NCBI RefSeq assembly: GCF_005508865.1
Contig: NZ_SCOM01000006.1
Coordinates: 62,001 to 126,000, forward strand
DNA: 64,000 nt
Origin: Pseudomonas sp. F(2018)
Lineage (GTDB): Bacteria; Pseudomonadota; Gammaproteobacteria; Pseudomonadales; Pseudomonadaceae
Direction: 5' to 3'
The notes below the pieces were generated by a model, which did not search any database, had not been told where the DNA came from, and was given only the letters and a program-made list of their open reading frames with translations. Below, piece by piece: positions 63,995 through 64,000 of this stretch (positions are counted from its first letter, which is position 1; each line of letters starts with the position of its first letter). A program made the position numbers and the translations under genes.

Positions 63995-64000
63995 GGTCAC

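Overview
The window looks like a core-chromosome segment of a Pseudomonas (Gammaproteobacteria). The DNA is GC-rich. The gene order trpS / cysD-cysNC / nif3 / algW / hisC-hisD-hisG-murA-ibaG / mlaBCDEF / kdsD-kdsC-lptC-lptA-lptB-rpoN-hpf-ptsN-rapZ-ptsO / pmbA-darP-tldD / yhdP-rng-maf-mreDCB / gatCAB / rlpA-like / mag operon matches the order I recall from P. aeruginosa. No tRNA, rRNA, CRISPR, phage or insertion-sequence signature was seen, and no gap between genes exceeds 300 bases. Layout: 1-4.6 kb holds a truncated tas-type aldo-keto reductase, endonuclease V, an acyl-CoA dehydrogenase, a divergent DJ-1/AraC regulator and the ZapE ATPase. 4.6-12.4 kb holds trpS with an alpha/beta hydrolase, yhcB, sulfate activation (cysD, cysNC), nif3 and the envelope-stress protease algW. 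12.4-17.2 kb is a minus-strand his/murA/ibaG run. 17.3-20.3 kb is the Mla phospholipid transport operon, divergent from the kds-lpt-rpoN-ntr run (20.6-27.6 kb) that makes Kdo, exports LPS, and carries sigma-54, the ribosome hibernation factor and the nitrogen PTS. 27.7-40.7 kb holds the TldD/PmbA peptidase pair, darP, a nitrilase-family amidase, yhdP, RNase G, maf and mreDCB. 40.9-44.6 kb holds gatCAB and an RlpA-like lipoprotein. Outer-membrane lipid homeostasis (mla, lpt, yhdP) and cell-wall shape functions (murA, mre, rlpA, pbpC) dominate the window. The most distinctive part is 45.1-63.9 kb. The six-gene mag operon (magA to magF, minus strand; E. coli yfaA/P/Q/S/T-type genes) encodes the alpha-2-macroglobulin MagD with a CVEQ thioester motif. 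Back to back with it is a second, larger alpha-2-macroglobulin gene (1944 aa, CTEQ thioester motif) followed by pbpC, the YfhM/PbpC-type pair. The 5' ends of the two loci face one 288-bp intergenic region. Reading the mag partners directly suggests unstated enzymology: MagE carries penicillin-binding-like SxxK / SxG / KT motifs, a SpoIID-like stretch and a HExxH motif, and MagC carries an NlpC/P60-like Cys/His pair. Both thioester-inhibitor systems may therefore be coupled to cell-wall enzymes. Start codons were chosen by Shine-Dalgarno position and family N-termini. Family assignments come from reading the translated sequences, not from database searches. Several terminator-like hairpins sit directly between co-directional genes (trpS/zapE, mreB/mreC, macroglobulin/pbpC, gatB/rlpA-like), suggesting stepped expression inside transcription units.
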